A stretch of DNA of 53,864 nt from a virus, in the IMG/VR virus record IMGVR_UViG_3300034068_000313, positions 1-53,864 of that record, one strand, 5' to 3'. Below, one piece after another: positions 24,998-32,804 of the stretch. The stretch's first letter is position 1, and the number at the start of each line of letters is the position of its first letter. The notes below the pieces were generated by a model. It saw nothing but the letters and a program-made list of their open reading frames with translations, was not told the origin of the DNA and ran no database searches. The position numbers and the translations under genes were made by a program.

Positions 24998-25776
24998 CGT
25001 ACATCGTCCTCGTTCACTCTCATTGGTGCTAGCGCACTCATAGTGCGTCCGTCGAACCTCTTGTTGGCGACTGGCAGGTTGTTCGCAACGATGCCGATCT
25101 TGTTTGTTGGTGCTACTACTGCGAGCAGGTCGTTGTCTGACTGATCGAAGTACCCTGCTTCTTGTAACGCTTGAAGTGTTGGGAACACGTCGGCGTGACG
25201 ATGTTTGTCTCTGTTGATCAAACGGTCTTGCTTGCCACCATAGGAGAACACGATCCTCAAGTTGCTTGGCATAGTGCCTTGGTACTCAATCACCATTGCT
25301 ACCTCTTTGGTGTATGCGTAGAACAGAACGTGCGGTACTTTGCTTGCGATGTTTATCCAGCGCATCAAGTATTCGGGTGAGTAGAAGTCGCCTGCGTCGT
25401 GTATGCGTACTGCTTTGCCACCGAGTTCTACCCATTGACGCAACCACGTGTCGTCAGGGTCGACGGGTAGGTCGTGTGGTTTGCCTGTGTACATCATTCG
25501 CTTATGTCGTACTTCCCTAAGCATCTGTGACTCCCATAGGTCGCCGTCGTACAGCACGTACTCAAGGTTCTGTAGGTGTCGGGCTTTGACGTTGCTGAAG
25601 TTGTATGTACCGAACTTGGCGTAGCACACGCGACCGCATGACCCTGCGTTGGGACAACAGTTCATTCGCTCACCATTCGTAAGCGTTACAACGTGCGCGG
25701 GAATGGTCCAGTTCCACACGCCCACCTTCCTGAGTTCACTGTTCTGCGATAGCAAACGTTTCGGCGGGTTGATCAT
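24994..25776 (-). CDS. Gp88-like cysteine protein
   Basis: A 260-residue protein with NCCPNAGSCGRVCYAKFGTYN (the cysteine cluster near residues 40-60), then VRIHDAGDFYSPEYLMRW and FYAYTKEV. This combination is the signature of the mycobacteriophage Gp88 family, a cysteine-rich group of unknown chemistry with radical-SAM-like flavour. It is inserted between terminase and portal and overlaps the portal start by four bases, so it is made with packaging proteins. Confidence 0.7.
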   Translation of the reverse strand: MINPPKRLLSQNSELRKVGVWNWTIPAHVVTLTNGERMNCCPNAGSCGRVCYAKFGTYNFSNVKARHLQNLEYVLYDGDLWESQMLREVRHKRMMYTGKPHDLPVDPDDTWLRQWVELGGKAVRIHDAGDFYSPEYLMRWINIASKVPHVLFYAYTKEVAMVIEYQGTMPSNLRIVFSYGGKQDRLINRDKHRHADVFPTLQALQEAGYFDQSDNDLLAVVAPTNKIGIVANNLPVANKRFDGRTMSALAPMRVNEDDVR

Positions 25777-27108
25777 TTAGATTCTCCAGTGTGAGGTCTG
25801 CGGTATGGATATTGGCGCTACTGCTATTGCTTGCTTGTTGCCGTCGACCATGAGTTCGGTCAATGCCCATACGAGTGCGTCGAGTCGGTCAGGACTGTCA
25901 CCATAGTCGGGAACCCAGCCGCATAGTTGATCTTCAAGTTGTGGGTAGAAGCCGACGTGGTGTACTCGGCCTTGCTCGTATAGGGCTGCGACAGGTTCTG
26001 CGCGTGTTCGTTTACCTCGTGAGGCGTGTACGAGTTTGATTGGTGCGTTGCGTTCCACTGTTGCGATGGTGTGTCGTACCATGTCGCCGCCTTGGTTGGC
26101 TTCCAAGACGATGCGGTCTGCTTTGTACTTGTGGTAGGCGAGCACGACTGCTTGCGCCCATTCAGCAGGGCTACCCTTCATTGACAGGTCGTCGAGTACG
26201 TAGCCTTGGTTATCTAAGCCGATGCCTGCAACGATGATGCCTGTCTCTGCTGACTCGGCTCTGTTGCTTATTGCGGGGTCGACAGCGACGACGATGCGCT
26301 TCATCTCGATATGCTTGACCACCCGTAGTTCGTCGAGTTTGCTTCTTTGCCATAGAGCACCTTCGAGGTCGTCTAAGACTTCGGCGTGGAGTTCTTGGCG
26401 TCCGAGTGTTGTGCCTTCGTAACGCTTGAGGATTTCGTCGACGAACGCTGGGGCTAGGTTCTTGACGTTCTCGTATGTCGAGCCGCGTGTGAGGTGGACA
26501 CTGCCGTCGTCTGTACGCATGAGTCGGCGTATGACATCAACGGGTCTTGGTGTGGTCGTTACTACTGAACGCGGGTGTGTTCCGATTCTAAGTCCGAGGG
26601 TGAGTTGGTCCCACGCTTCGGAGTACCGCCACGCTGCGAGTTCGTCTGCCCACGCTAGGTCGTGGTTGGGTCCACGTAGGCGGTCGGGTTCGTCGGCTGA
26701 GTACGCTGACGCTTGCGAGCCGTTGTGGAACGTGACTCGACGCTTTGATGGTTCGTACTGTGGTCGTTGGTGTGGTGGGAACACAGTGAGCAGGCCTGAC
26801 TCGCCTTCGATCATGACGTCGCGTACGTCGGCGGCTGTTGCCCCGACTAGGGCAATATGCTTCGCCGTACCGTTGTTCACTTGCTCACGAACGAACTCTG
26901 CGCCTGTGCGTGTCTTACCGAACCCACGCCCCGCAAGGATTAGCCACGTGCGCCAGTTGCCGTCGGGAGTTGATTGCTTTGGTCGACGCCATAGACGCCA
27001 GTCGTACAGCACCTCACGTTGCTGTTCGGGCGACAGTTCACCTACGAGTTCTGTGAGTTGTTCAGGTGTTAGCCCTGCCAACACTTCAGCCCATGACTTC
27101 TCAGTCAC
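25777..27108 (-). CDS. terL: Terminase large subunit
   Basis: A 443-residue packaging motor. The N-terminal ATPase has Walker A GRGFGKT (60-66) and Walker B LAWADE (151-156). The C-terminal nuclease has IVVAVDPAISN, then VLEANQGGDMV and DSPDRLDALVWAL, carrying the acidic residues that cut DNA. It overlaps the small subunit by 8 bases and starts at GTG. Length and motifs are typical. Confidence 0.93.
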   Translation of the reverse strand: MTEKSWAEVLAGLTPEQLTELVGELSPEQQREVLYDWRLWRRPKQSTPDGNWRTWLILAGRGFGKTRTGAEFVREQVNNGTAKHIALVGATAADVRDVMIEGESGLLTVFPPHQRPQYEPSKRRVTFHNGSQASAYSADEPDRLRGPNHDLAWADELAAWRYSEAWDQLTLGLRIGTHPRSVVTTTPRPVDVIRRLMRTDDGSVHLTRGSTYENVKNLAPAFVDEILKRYEGTTLGRQELHAEVLDDLEGALWQRSKLDELRVVKHIEMKRIVVAVDPAISNRAESAETGIIVAGIGLDNQGYVLDDLSMKGSPAEWAQAVVLAYHKYKADRIVLEANQGGDMVRHTIATVERNAPIKLVHASRGKRTRAEPVAALYEQGRVHHVGFYPQLEDQLCGWVPDYGDSPDRLDALVWALTELMVDGNKQAIAVAPISIPQTSHWRI

Positions 27109-27580
27109 TCTCAGTGGACTCCACGTTGAGAACGTTTGAGAGGCTCATCACATTCTCAGGCGACCCCTCGGTGAGAGAACGGAGCCGCTCAATGAGCAAA
27201 GCCCCGACGTCGGTCTGTATTGGTCCACCCTGTGACCCAACGACCTCGACAACGTTGCGAGCCGAGTCCAAGCCCCACAGGTCCGCTCGACGCTTCTCAA
27301 TGGCGAGCACGTTTCGTACTTGATCAAGGTCGCCCGATAACACGGCCTGCAAACAACGCGTGACCATCATGTCCAGTCGTTCACTCTGTAGCAGACGTTG
27401 CTCACGTGCAGGCTCAACGAACGATCTGTCGAGCGCCGTCTTGACTGCCTTCCATGACCCTGACCTAGACGCGTACCCAAGTTCCTCGGCTATTTGGTCG
27501 TAACTGATTCCAAGGTTTCGCAGGCGTAATGCTTTGCGTTGCTTCTCTGCTGTTTCGATATCGAGTCGGCGCACGTTCAC
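27101..27580 (-). CDS. terS: Terminase small subunit
   Basis: A 159-residue protein with an N-terminal helix-turn-helix (KALRLRNLGISYDQIAEELGYASRSGSWKAV, residues 15-45) for binding the packaging site and a helical C-terminal half. It is directly upstream of terL and overlaps it. The start is GTG 27580, 4 bases after AAGGA. It probably opens the late transcript from the divergent gap with whiB. Confidence 0.8.
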   Translation of the reverse strand: MNVRRLDIETAEKQRKALRLRNLGISYDQIAEELGYASRSGSWKAVKTALDRSFVEPAREQRLLQSERLDMMVTRCLQAVLSGDLDQVRNVLAIEKRRADLWGLDSARNVVEVVGSQGGPIQTDVGALLIERLRSLTEGSPENVMSLSNVLNVESTESD

Positions 27581-27669
27581 TGTCCTTGGTTCACTCTTTT
27601 GTTCACTGTTGATGTGAAGTTATCAGGTATACACCCGTTGCGCGAGTCTTTTCTTTATGCTGAGAACTT

Positions 27670-27972
27670 ATGCCGAACGATGACCTCAGTGTCTTTGACT
27701 GCGAGCCTGCTGGGGAGTGGGTTCGTGAGGGTGCTTGTCGTGGTGTTGATACACGGTTGTTCTTCCCTAATGCGGGAACGCGTCCTCTTGAGGCGTTGGC
27801 TATTTGTGCGTCGTGTTCAGTAAGGGTTGAGTGTGCTGAGTATGCGATGGATACTCATCAGCATTGGGGTGTTTGGGGTGGCCTTACTGAGCGTCAAAGG
27901 TTTACTGTGAAACGGTTTCGTCGTTCGGGTGTTGTTCACCCGCTTGACCCTCAGGCGACGGGTGACTTGTAG
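27670..27972 (+). CDS. WhiB-family transcription regulator
   Basis: This 100-residue protein has the full WhiB pattern: Cys23, then C46xxC49 and C55 for a 4Fe-4S cluster, and the GVWGG turn (67-71). Cys11 is extra. WhiB proteins bind the principal sigma factor and occur in actinobacteria and their phages. It is a single plus-strand gene, divergent from terS and overlapping the end of the convergent 74-residue gene. A TATGCT box ends 8 bases before its ATG, so leaderless transcription is possible. Confidence 0.92.
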   Translation: MPNDDLSVFDCEPAGEWVREGACRGVDTRLFFPNAGTRPLEALAICASCSVRVECAEYAMDTHQHWGVWGGLTERQRFTVKRFRRSGVVHPLDPQATGDL

Positions 27973-28175
27973 ACGTAGCGGTAGTGACTGCTGTCTAGTT
28001 TGGTTAGTCGGATACGTTTGTTGTTTCGCTTTGAGGCTATGAACTGTCGAGCGTGTTCAAGGCTTGTGAAAGCGAAGTTGTCTTGGCTTGTGTCTACGTT
28101 GTTTGTATGCGTGACTAGCCATGCACTACCCGTGCGGTCGTGTTTGCTGATTGTCCACGTGTGGTATGCGTTCAT
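27951..28175 (-). CDS. Hypothetical protein, last gene of early unit
   Basis: A 74-residue protein (MNAYHTWTISKHDRTGSAW...) with FTSLEHARQFIASKRNNKRIRL. It reads like a small beta-alpha unit with a basic end. It is the terminal minus-strand gene of the early arm, and its 3' end overlaps the whiB gene by 22 bases on the other strand, so the two transcripts would be antisense there. Confidence 0.55.
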   Translation of the reverse strand: MNAYHTWTISKHDRTGSAWLVTHTNNVDTSQDNFAFTSLEHARQFIASKRNNKRIRLTKLDSSHYRYVYKSPVA

Positions 28176-28204
28176 GAGACTCCTTCGAACGTCTCCTCAG
28201 CGTA

Positions 28205-28588
28205 TCACGATCGAGTGATTGCTATTGGATTCAAGACGATTGCTTTGAACTTGTCGACGTATGCGCCGCGTAGGAATGTTAGGTCTATCCATTGTTTGGC
28301 TTCTATTAGGTCCTCGAAGTAAACGTTGACGGTCTCGAAGTGTGGTTGTACACGGTAGAGCAGACCGTAGGGCTTGTTGTTGAACACGTCTTTTCTTTCG
28401 TAGATACGCACGCCGCGGAACTCTTCCACTGTGGGTCGGTCGATCTCTCTATCTTCTACTTCGAACTCGTAGTCCCTGATACGTATTTGACCTGCCTTGA
28501 TCATTTCAATGGCTTGCTCTTCGGCGTCGTCTTCATCTACTGCTTCGATGTTCACGCTTGCAAAGATGGCTACTCGGTAGTGTTTCAT
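28205..28588 (-). CDS. Hypothetical protein
   Basis: A 127-residue protein starting MKHYRVAIFASVNIEAVDED, then acidic helices (DAEEQAIEMIKAGQIRIRDYEFEVED). The opening 'V.i.a.v.veA.dedeAeeqA.e.i..g' matches a small repeated phage fold also hinted at in the 170-residue protein near 6.5 kb. The CA-rich leader and AGGAGA precede it. It overlaps the methyltransferase stop by four bases. Confidence 0.6.
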   Translation of the reverse strand: MKHYRVAIFASVNIEAVDEDDAEEQAIEMIKAGQIRIRDYEFEVEDREIDRPTVEEFRGVRIYERKDVFNNKPYGLLYRVQPHFETVNVYFEDLIEAKQWIDLTFLRGAYVDKFKAIVLNPIAITRS

Positions 28589-29430
28589 TTCTTCTCTCCT
28601 GTTGTGGTTTGTTTGTAGATTCGGTTGGACGCGATGAGTGCGTACTCGGGATTGATTTCTGTACCGACGAAGTATCGTCCGTGCCTCACTGCTACTACTC
28701 CCACGGTGCCTGAACCTGTGAACGGGTCAAGGATTAGGTCATCGGGGTTGGTTGATGAGATGACACAAGGTTCGACGAGTGCTTCGGGCATGACGGCGAA
28801 GTGTGCTCCCCTGTAAGGCTTGGTCGGGATTGTCCATACGGATCTCCTGTTACGCAGTGACACCTCGTCAACGGCTTGCTCACGTATGTCCTTAGCGTTC
28901 ATCAAGTACGACGGTGACTTACTGAGCAAGAAGAGGTACTCGTGTGCCTTGACGCAACGGTCAGCGATGGGTTCGGGCATAGCGTTCGGCTTCGACCATA
29001 TGATGTCCTGACGTAGATACCAGCCGTCGGCCTGTAGTGCGAACGCGACCTTCCACGGTATGCCGATGAGGTCTTTACGTTTCAAGCCTTCGGGAATGGT
29101 TCGTCGTCGTGTGTCGTCGTTGATGCCTTGCTTCTGTTTGACCTTGCCGTATGTTCCGTTGGTGTTGCCAACTTTGTTCGACGCATAGTTGTCGCCAAGG
29201 TTTAGCCACAGCGTGCCGTCGTCTTTGAGGACACGCCACACCTCTTTGAACACTGCGACGAGTTGTTCAACGTACTCATCGGGTGATGCTTCAAGACCGA
29301 TCTGTAGGTCGTTGCCGTAGTTCCTCAGTCCCCAATACGGCGGCGAGGTAATACAGCACTGAACACTCTTGTCGGCTATCTCCTGTAGGCGTACGCGTGC
29401 GTCACCGACCTTGATGTCCGCAAAGGTCAT
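28585..29430 (-). CDS. DNA methyltransferase (N4-cytosine/N6-adenine type)
   Basis: A 281-residue methyltransferase with catalytic TSPPYWGLR (28-36), then a target-recognition stretch, and the AdoMet-binding LDPFTGSGTVGVVAV near the C-terminus (motif I after motif IV, the beta-type order). It would methylate specific DNA sites, adding to the deazaguanine modification predicted from the que/dpdA genes. It overlaps both neighbours by four bases. No cognate restriction enzyme is nearby. Confidence 0.88.
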   Translation of the reverse strand: MTFADIKVGDARVRLQEIADKSVQCCITSPPYWGLRNYGNDLQIGLEASPDEYVEQLVAVFKEVWRVLKDDGTLWLNLGDNYASNKVGNTNGTYGKVKQKQGINDDTRRRTIPEGLKRKDLIGIPWKVAFALQADGWYLRQDIIWSKPNAMPEPIADRCVKAHEYLFLLSKSPSYLMNAKDIREQAVDEVSLRNRRSVWTIPTKPYRGAHFAVMPEALVEPCVISSTNPDDLILDPFTGSGTVGVVAVRHGRYFVGTEINPEYALIASNRIYKQTTTGEKK

Positions 29431-29930
29431 TTGCCTGTGCCGTCGTTCGACAGTTGTTGAAGCGTGAGTGCGATACGTTTGCGAGCCAGTGTGACTGACC
29501 CTTGTGCTAAGTCTTGATCAAGTTCTTCCAAGATTGTTTTGAGCAGGCGGGTGCTGACGTTCGGTTTGTATGGGGCGAGTTCCCTACCTTGGGCGTACTT
29601 GGGTAGCACGTACACTTGGCACTTGTTTCGGCGTTCCGTAAGCCTTACGACGTAGCCCGCCTTATGCAGCACAGACAGGACTCCAGACGCGGCTCCGTGG
29701 TGTAACCCCATTTCGTCCCCGATCTCGCCCCATATCGCGCCACAAGCGCCTTTGCGAGCAAGTATGTTGAGGACGCCCTGCTGGCGGTCCAGTGTGTAGC
29801 CCTTCTCAAGGTCACGGGATTCCCGCTCTTGGCTTGTCGCCGAGCCGCTCCAGCCCGCCGTTCCCGCGTACGGGAGAACGGGGTGGAGTAGGTCGTCCAC
29901 GACATCAAACAAGGTCGGGCGTTCGTTCAT
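29427..29930 (-). CDS. Winged-helix regulator-like protein
   Basis: This 167-residue protein starts MNERPTLFDVVDDLLHPVL. The middle (QQGVLNILARKGACGAIWGEIGDEMGLHHGAASGVLSVLHKAGYVVRL) is a clear MarR-like winged helix with a recognition helix near HHGAASGVLSVLHKAG and a basic wing. The start overlaps the upstream stop (ATGA). It probably regulates phage or host promoters. Confidence 0.65.
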   Translation of the reverse strand: MNERPTLFDVVDDLLHPVLPYAGTAGWSGSATSQERESRDLEKGYTLDRQQGVLNILARKGACGAIWGEIGDEMGLHHGAASGVLSVLHKAGYVVRLTERRNKCQVYVLPKYAQGRELAPYKPNVSTRLLKTILEELDQDLAQGSVTLARKRIALTLQQLSNDGTGK

Positions 29931-30157
29931 GAGATACGCAACCAGTCGCCGCCGACGAACACTTCGGCAAACATCATGAAGTTCGATGACGTGGCGATGT
30001 CCATTCCATCGACCGTCATGTAGCGCAACGTGCCGTGGTATACGCGCCACGCGTGGACGTAGTGAAGGGTGTTCGCTGCATCGCCTCGGAAGTAGAACCG
30101 CACGGGACGACCACACTCTTGCCATTCTGTTGTCGAGGGTGTTGTCTCAATACTCAT
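29927..30157 (-). CDS. Hypothetical protein
   Basis: A 76-residue protein (MSIETTPSTTEWQECGRPVRF...) with VYHGTLRYMTVDGMDI and FAEVFVGGDWLRIS, a beta-rich compact layout. It starts in an ATGA overlap with the previous gene and ends in another overlap with the regulator. Not recognised. Confidence 0.55.
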   Translation of the reverse strand: MSIETTPSTTEWQECGRPVRFYFRGDAANTLHYVHAWRVYHGTLRYMTVDGMDIATSSNFMMFAEVFVGGDWLRIS

Positions 30158-30522
30158 TTCGTCAACTCCTCGTAAGCCTTGACTGCTTGTTCGCCAAGGT
30201 CCATCCACTCATCGAAGGTGTAACCGATGGGCGAGCCTTGAACTGCTTTGTACAACATTGCCGACACACGCTTCCACTCGTCGATGTCGTCACGCTTGTC
30301 CATGTACAACACGGAGCCTTCGACAGTGCGTACTTCTTCGCACATAAGTTTTGAGAACTCTTCCTCGGCGTGAATCTTCTTTAGCAACGTCTCAAGTACC
30401 CACGCGTGAACTTCAACGATTGAGAAGTCATCAAGGTCCTCGATGGTGTCGTAAGCGACTGCCTGTGCTTTGTCGACACGGCCTTTCATGTCGCGGATGG
30501 ATGGTACGGGTTGTTGTTTCAT
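30154..30522 (-). CDS. Hypothetical helical protein
   Basis: A 122-residue protein, mostly helical and charged (MKQQPVPSIRDMKGRVDKAQAVAYD..., FDEWMDLGEQAVKAYEELTK). The AGGAGA site lies 6 bases before the ATG, within the end of the tiny upstream membrane gene. No family is recognised. Confidence 0.6.
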   Translation of the reverse strand: MKQQPVPSIRDMKGRVDKAQAVAYDTIEDLDDFSIVEVHAWVLETLLKKIHAEEEFSKLMCEEVRTVEGSVLYMDKRDDIDEWKRVSAMLYKAVQGSPIGYTFDEWMDLGEQAVKAYEELTK

Positions 30523-30617
30523 TTGTTTCTCCTGTCATCTTCTTTTCGAATGATTATGTACACGCTGATGAACCACAGGGCAAAGAGTATGAACACGACT
30601 GACGCTGCCGAGATCAT
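30519..30617 (-). CDS. Tiny single-helix membrane protein
   Basis: A 32-residue protein: a single hydrophobic segment (VVFILFALWFISVYIII) followed by RKEDDRRNK. Its start overlaps the previous stop and its stop overlaps the next start (both ATGA), strong evidence for translation. Such tiny proteins may tune membrane targets; the role is unknown. Confidence 0.55.
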   Translation of the reverse strand: MISAASVVFILFALWFISVYIIIRKEDDRRNK

Positions 30618-30889
30618 TTCGGTGGCCTTGCTGTGATTGTTCCGTCTGCGATTGCTTGGTCACGTTGCAGTTCGTTAGGTCCGTACGGTCCTAGTAGACG
30701 CATAGCGGTCATGCACGGGTCTGTTCCCGAATCCCAAAGGTCGAACTCCCAATCCTCAAGAGGTGCTCCCTCGTGTGGGTCGCAGTAAGGCTTGGACGCA
30801 AACTTCTTTTCGATACCGACGTTGAGCCATTCATAGAACTCTTTGAACTCAGCGTTGTGTTGTTCGGTGTAGTTGTCGTGGTCACTCAT
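30614..30889 (-). CDS. Hypothetical acidic protein
   Basis: A 91-residue protein starting MSDHDNYTEQHNAEFKEFYEW, with PLEDWEFDLWDSGTDPC, then a short basic end (ARPPK). It overlaps its upstream neighbour by eight bases and follows a CAACAGGAGAACACA leader. Not recognised. Confidence 0.55.
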   Translation of the reverse strand: MSDHDNYTEQHNAEFKEFYEWLNVGIEKKFASKPYCDPHEGAPLEDWEFDLWDSGTDPCMTAMRLLGPYGPNELQRDQAIADGTITARPPK

Positions 30890-31190
30890 TGTGTTCTCCT
30901 GTTGCTTTGTCTAGGGCTGTGATTGCTATGTACGCCACATCGAAGAAGCGTTGTGCGGACAGTAGGTCGCTCGTGTTGGGCGCTGGGTCGTTAGGGTCGA
31001 ACGTGCTTTCGAACGTGGACTTGGTATGACCTATTGCCTCGTAGCGTGAGTAGGTTTCTTCATCTATTGCGTACTCAAGGGACTCGTGGTCGGGGTGGCG
31101 CTCCGTCCACTCTTGGCGTGCTTGTAGTCGTGCGCCTAGGTCGGCAACGTACCGCCTGATGCGTTCGGTGCTTGCAGTGACGTCGTTCAT
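30882..31190 (-). CDS. Hypothetical protein
   Basis: A 102-residue protein beginning MNDVTASTERIRRYVADLGAR, charged and helical, with SDLLSAQRFFDVAYIAITAL. It overlaps the small CRC protein gene upstream by four bases. Not recognised. Confidence 0.55.
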   Translation of the reverse strand: MNDVTASTERIRRYVADLGARLQARQEWTERHPDHESLEYAIDEETYSRYEAIGHTKSTFESTFDPNDPAPNTSDLLSAQRFFDVAYIAITALDKATGEHNE

Positions 31191-31402
31191 TGTTGTACCT
31201 CTTGTTGGTTGGTCGGTCGTCCGACTCTGTTCTTACTTGGTCGGCGTAAGCGTCCTCTGCGGAACACGTAGCCGTCGGCGTACAAGGTTGCTCTGTACGT
31301 CCGTTGGTATTCTCGTTGTGCGACTGTGCAGTCCTCACACCGACAGCGGTGGGCTACGTACATGGTACGCGACCCGTGTGGCACAGTTATAGGCCGAGCC
31401 AT
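31187..31402 (-). CDS. Small zinc-binding-like protein (HGT...CRC..C type)
   Basis: This 71-residue basic protein starts MARPITVPHGSRTMYVAHRC and continues RCEDCTVAQREYQRTYRA. 'HG...Y..gCRC..C..A...y.r.yR' is a recurring motif in small actinophage and actinobacterial proteins, probably a metal-binding turn followed by a basic helix. The end is arginine-rich. DNA or RNA binding is plausible. Confidence 0.6.
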   Translation of the reverse strand: MARPITVPHGSRTMYVAHRCRCEDCTVAQREYQRTYRATLYADGYVFRRGRLRRPSKNRVGRPTNQQEVQQ

Positions 31403-31686
31403 TAGTAGATCACCTCATGCAAAGATTCGCACATCACTTTTGGTTCTTTGTGTTCGTCGCACCACAAGTGCTCGGGTGACCAACAGTGCTCGCACCAGTC
31501 TTTCGGTTGCGATGAGTGGTACATGGCGAGCCTCTTTGTTCGGTGGGCGATGGCTGTTCCGTGCTCTTCGCAGATCGTGAACCAGTTGTATGTACCGTCG
31601 CAGTCGTCCAGTTCAAGGTCCACAGCCGACACGATCGTGACGAGCGTGCCTGTCTGTCGTACGCGCTTCGTGAGCATCTGTCCCAT
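31402..31686 (-). CDS. Hypothetical cysteine-rich protein
   Basis: A 94-residue protein from ATG 31686 (MGQMLTKRVRQTGTLVTIVS), four bases after the previous stop. Cysteines and histidines cluster in CEEHGTAIAH and CEHCWSPEHLWCDEHK, consistent with a zinc-binding unit. An upstream in-frame start would overlap the previous gene and is less likely. Function unknown. Confidence 0.55.
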   Translation of the reverse strand: MGQMLTKRVRQTGTLVTIVSAVDLELDDCDGTYNWFTICEEHGTAIAHRTKRLAMYHSSQPKDWCEHCWSPEHLWCDEHKEPKVMCESLHEVIY

Positions 31687-31687
31687 G

Positions 31688-32038
31688 TCAGTCACACTCG
31701 CTGATGGTTGAAGTCCAGTCGTGGCGACCAACGAACAAGGTCGACAGGCTGGGTTCAAGTGCGACTGCCAAGTACTGCCACTTGTAAGCCTTCACCGTCT
31801 CAGGGAGCACGCGTAAGCCTCTCATGAGTTTCGGTTCGAAGTGGCCTCGTGACGTTTCATAGAACCGAACTTCGTCGTACGAGATCGAGCCGTCCGTACC
31901 GCCTGAGACGTTCGTGGCGAGGATTTGGATTGTGTAGTTGTCGCCTCGCTTCTGTGGGACGACTGCGGTGAGCACTCCCGTCTTCAGTGGCGGGAATGCT
32001 TCCGTGTCGTAGTTGATGTGGTATGTCATGTTGCTCAT
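31688..32038 (-). CDS. Hypothetical beta-rich protein
   Basis: A 116-residue protein starting MSNMTYHINYDTEAFPPLK, with alternating strands (KRGDNYTIQILATNVSGGTD, FYETSRGHFEPK). It overlaps its upstream neighbour by four bases. Not recognised. Confidence 0.55.
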   Translation of the reverse strand: MSNMTYHINYDTEAFPPLKTGVLTAVVPQKRGDNYTIQILATNVSGGTDGSISYDEVRFYETSRGHFEPKLMRGLRVLPETVKAYKWQYLAVALEPSLSTLFVGRHDWTSTISECD

Positions 32039-32559
32039 GCCTTTCGTGCGATCGCTTCGATGTTTTCGATGTTGATGTAAACCTTGCCGAAGGACTCTCC
32101 GTCGCCTTCAGGCTTGTTCTCGTCGTACGACGCTGTCTTGAATCCAACCTTGATGACGCCGTACTTGTCTTCCTCAGGGGCGACCCAAAATACTTCGCCC
32201 GATAGTCCTTTGGGGTACTTGCGACCCTTCGTAACAACGACCAGTGCGCCGCGTACGATCTCGCCTGCTGCGATTGCGTTGGCGTTGGCGTTGGCGATTG
32301 CTTCCTTGCGACGGAAGTGTGCTGCCTGTGCCTCAAGGGTGGGGACGCACTTGTGGGCTGGGTAGATGGTCTTGATGTGGCGACCACTTTCTCCGTGGAT
32401 TGACACCTCGACGGCGAGGTAGGTCTTGCCTGTGTTGTTGGATACCTTCCACATCACGAGCGACGAGCAGTCTTTGCAAAGAAACTCCTCACGGGTTTTC
32501 GACCTGTGCAATGGCTGGTACTCGGGAAGTGGGCTTACTGCTGTCATGGTGGTGTTCAT
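32035..32559 (-). CDS. Hypothetical protein
   Basis: A 174-residue protein from ATG 32559 (MNTTMTAVSPLPEYQPLHR), preceded by CACAGGAGAAGCC. It has CKDCSSLVMWKV near residue 25 and a C-terminal SH3-like stretch (GALVVVTKGRKYPKGLSGEVFWVAPEEDKYGVIKVGF). The in-frame extension upstream is just the CA-rich leader. No family is certain. Confidence 0.6.
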   Translation of the reverse strand: MNTTMTAVSPLPEYQPLHRSKTREEFLCKDCSSLVMWKVSNNTGKTYLAVEVSIHGESGRHIKTIYPAHKCVPTLEAQAAHFRRKEAIANANANAIAAGEIVRGALVVVTKGRKYPKGLSGEVFWVAPEEDKYGVIKVGFKTASYDENKPEGDGESFGKVYINIENIEAIARKA

Positions 32560-32593
32560 GGCTTCTCCTGTGGTTGTTGTGGTGGTTGTCATT

Positions 32594-32770
32594 TCAGTTG
32601 CCTTTCAAACTTTCAACGATGCAGACCACGCACTTGTGGCCCAACGGCGGCTCGCCTGCAACGGGCGACGGGATGTACATACCGCAGATTGCGAGGTCGG
32701 GGTACTGCATAATGTGGAACATCACGTTGTCTTTGTTTCGGTGCGTGTGCTTGTTTGTGTCTGTGTTCAT
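32594..32770 (-). CDS. Hypothetical small protein
   Basis: A 58-residue protein from ATG 32770 (MNTDTNKHTHRNKDNVMFH) with GHKCVVCIVESLKGN at the end, a CxxC pair. It follows CAACAGGAGCAACC. The 20 bases just ahead of its leader (32788-32807) are identical to those ahead of the next gene. Confidence 0.5.
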   Translation of the reverse strand: MNTDTNKHTHRNKDNVMFHIMQYPDLAICGMYIPSPVAGEPPLGHKCVVCIVESLKGN

Positions 32771-32804
32771 GGTTGCTCCTGTTGTGTTTGTGGTGGTTGT
32801 CATT

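Noticed and set aside
26426-27139. A 237-residue plus-strand open frame opposite terL
   Set aside because: Antisense to the terminase ATPase, with no start signal.
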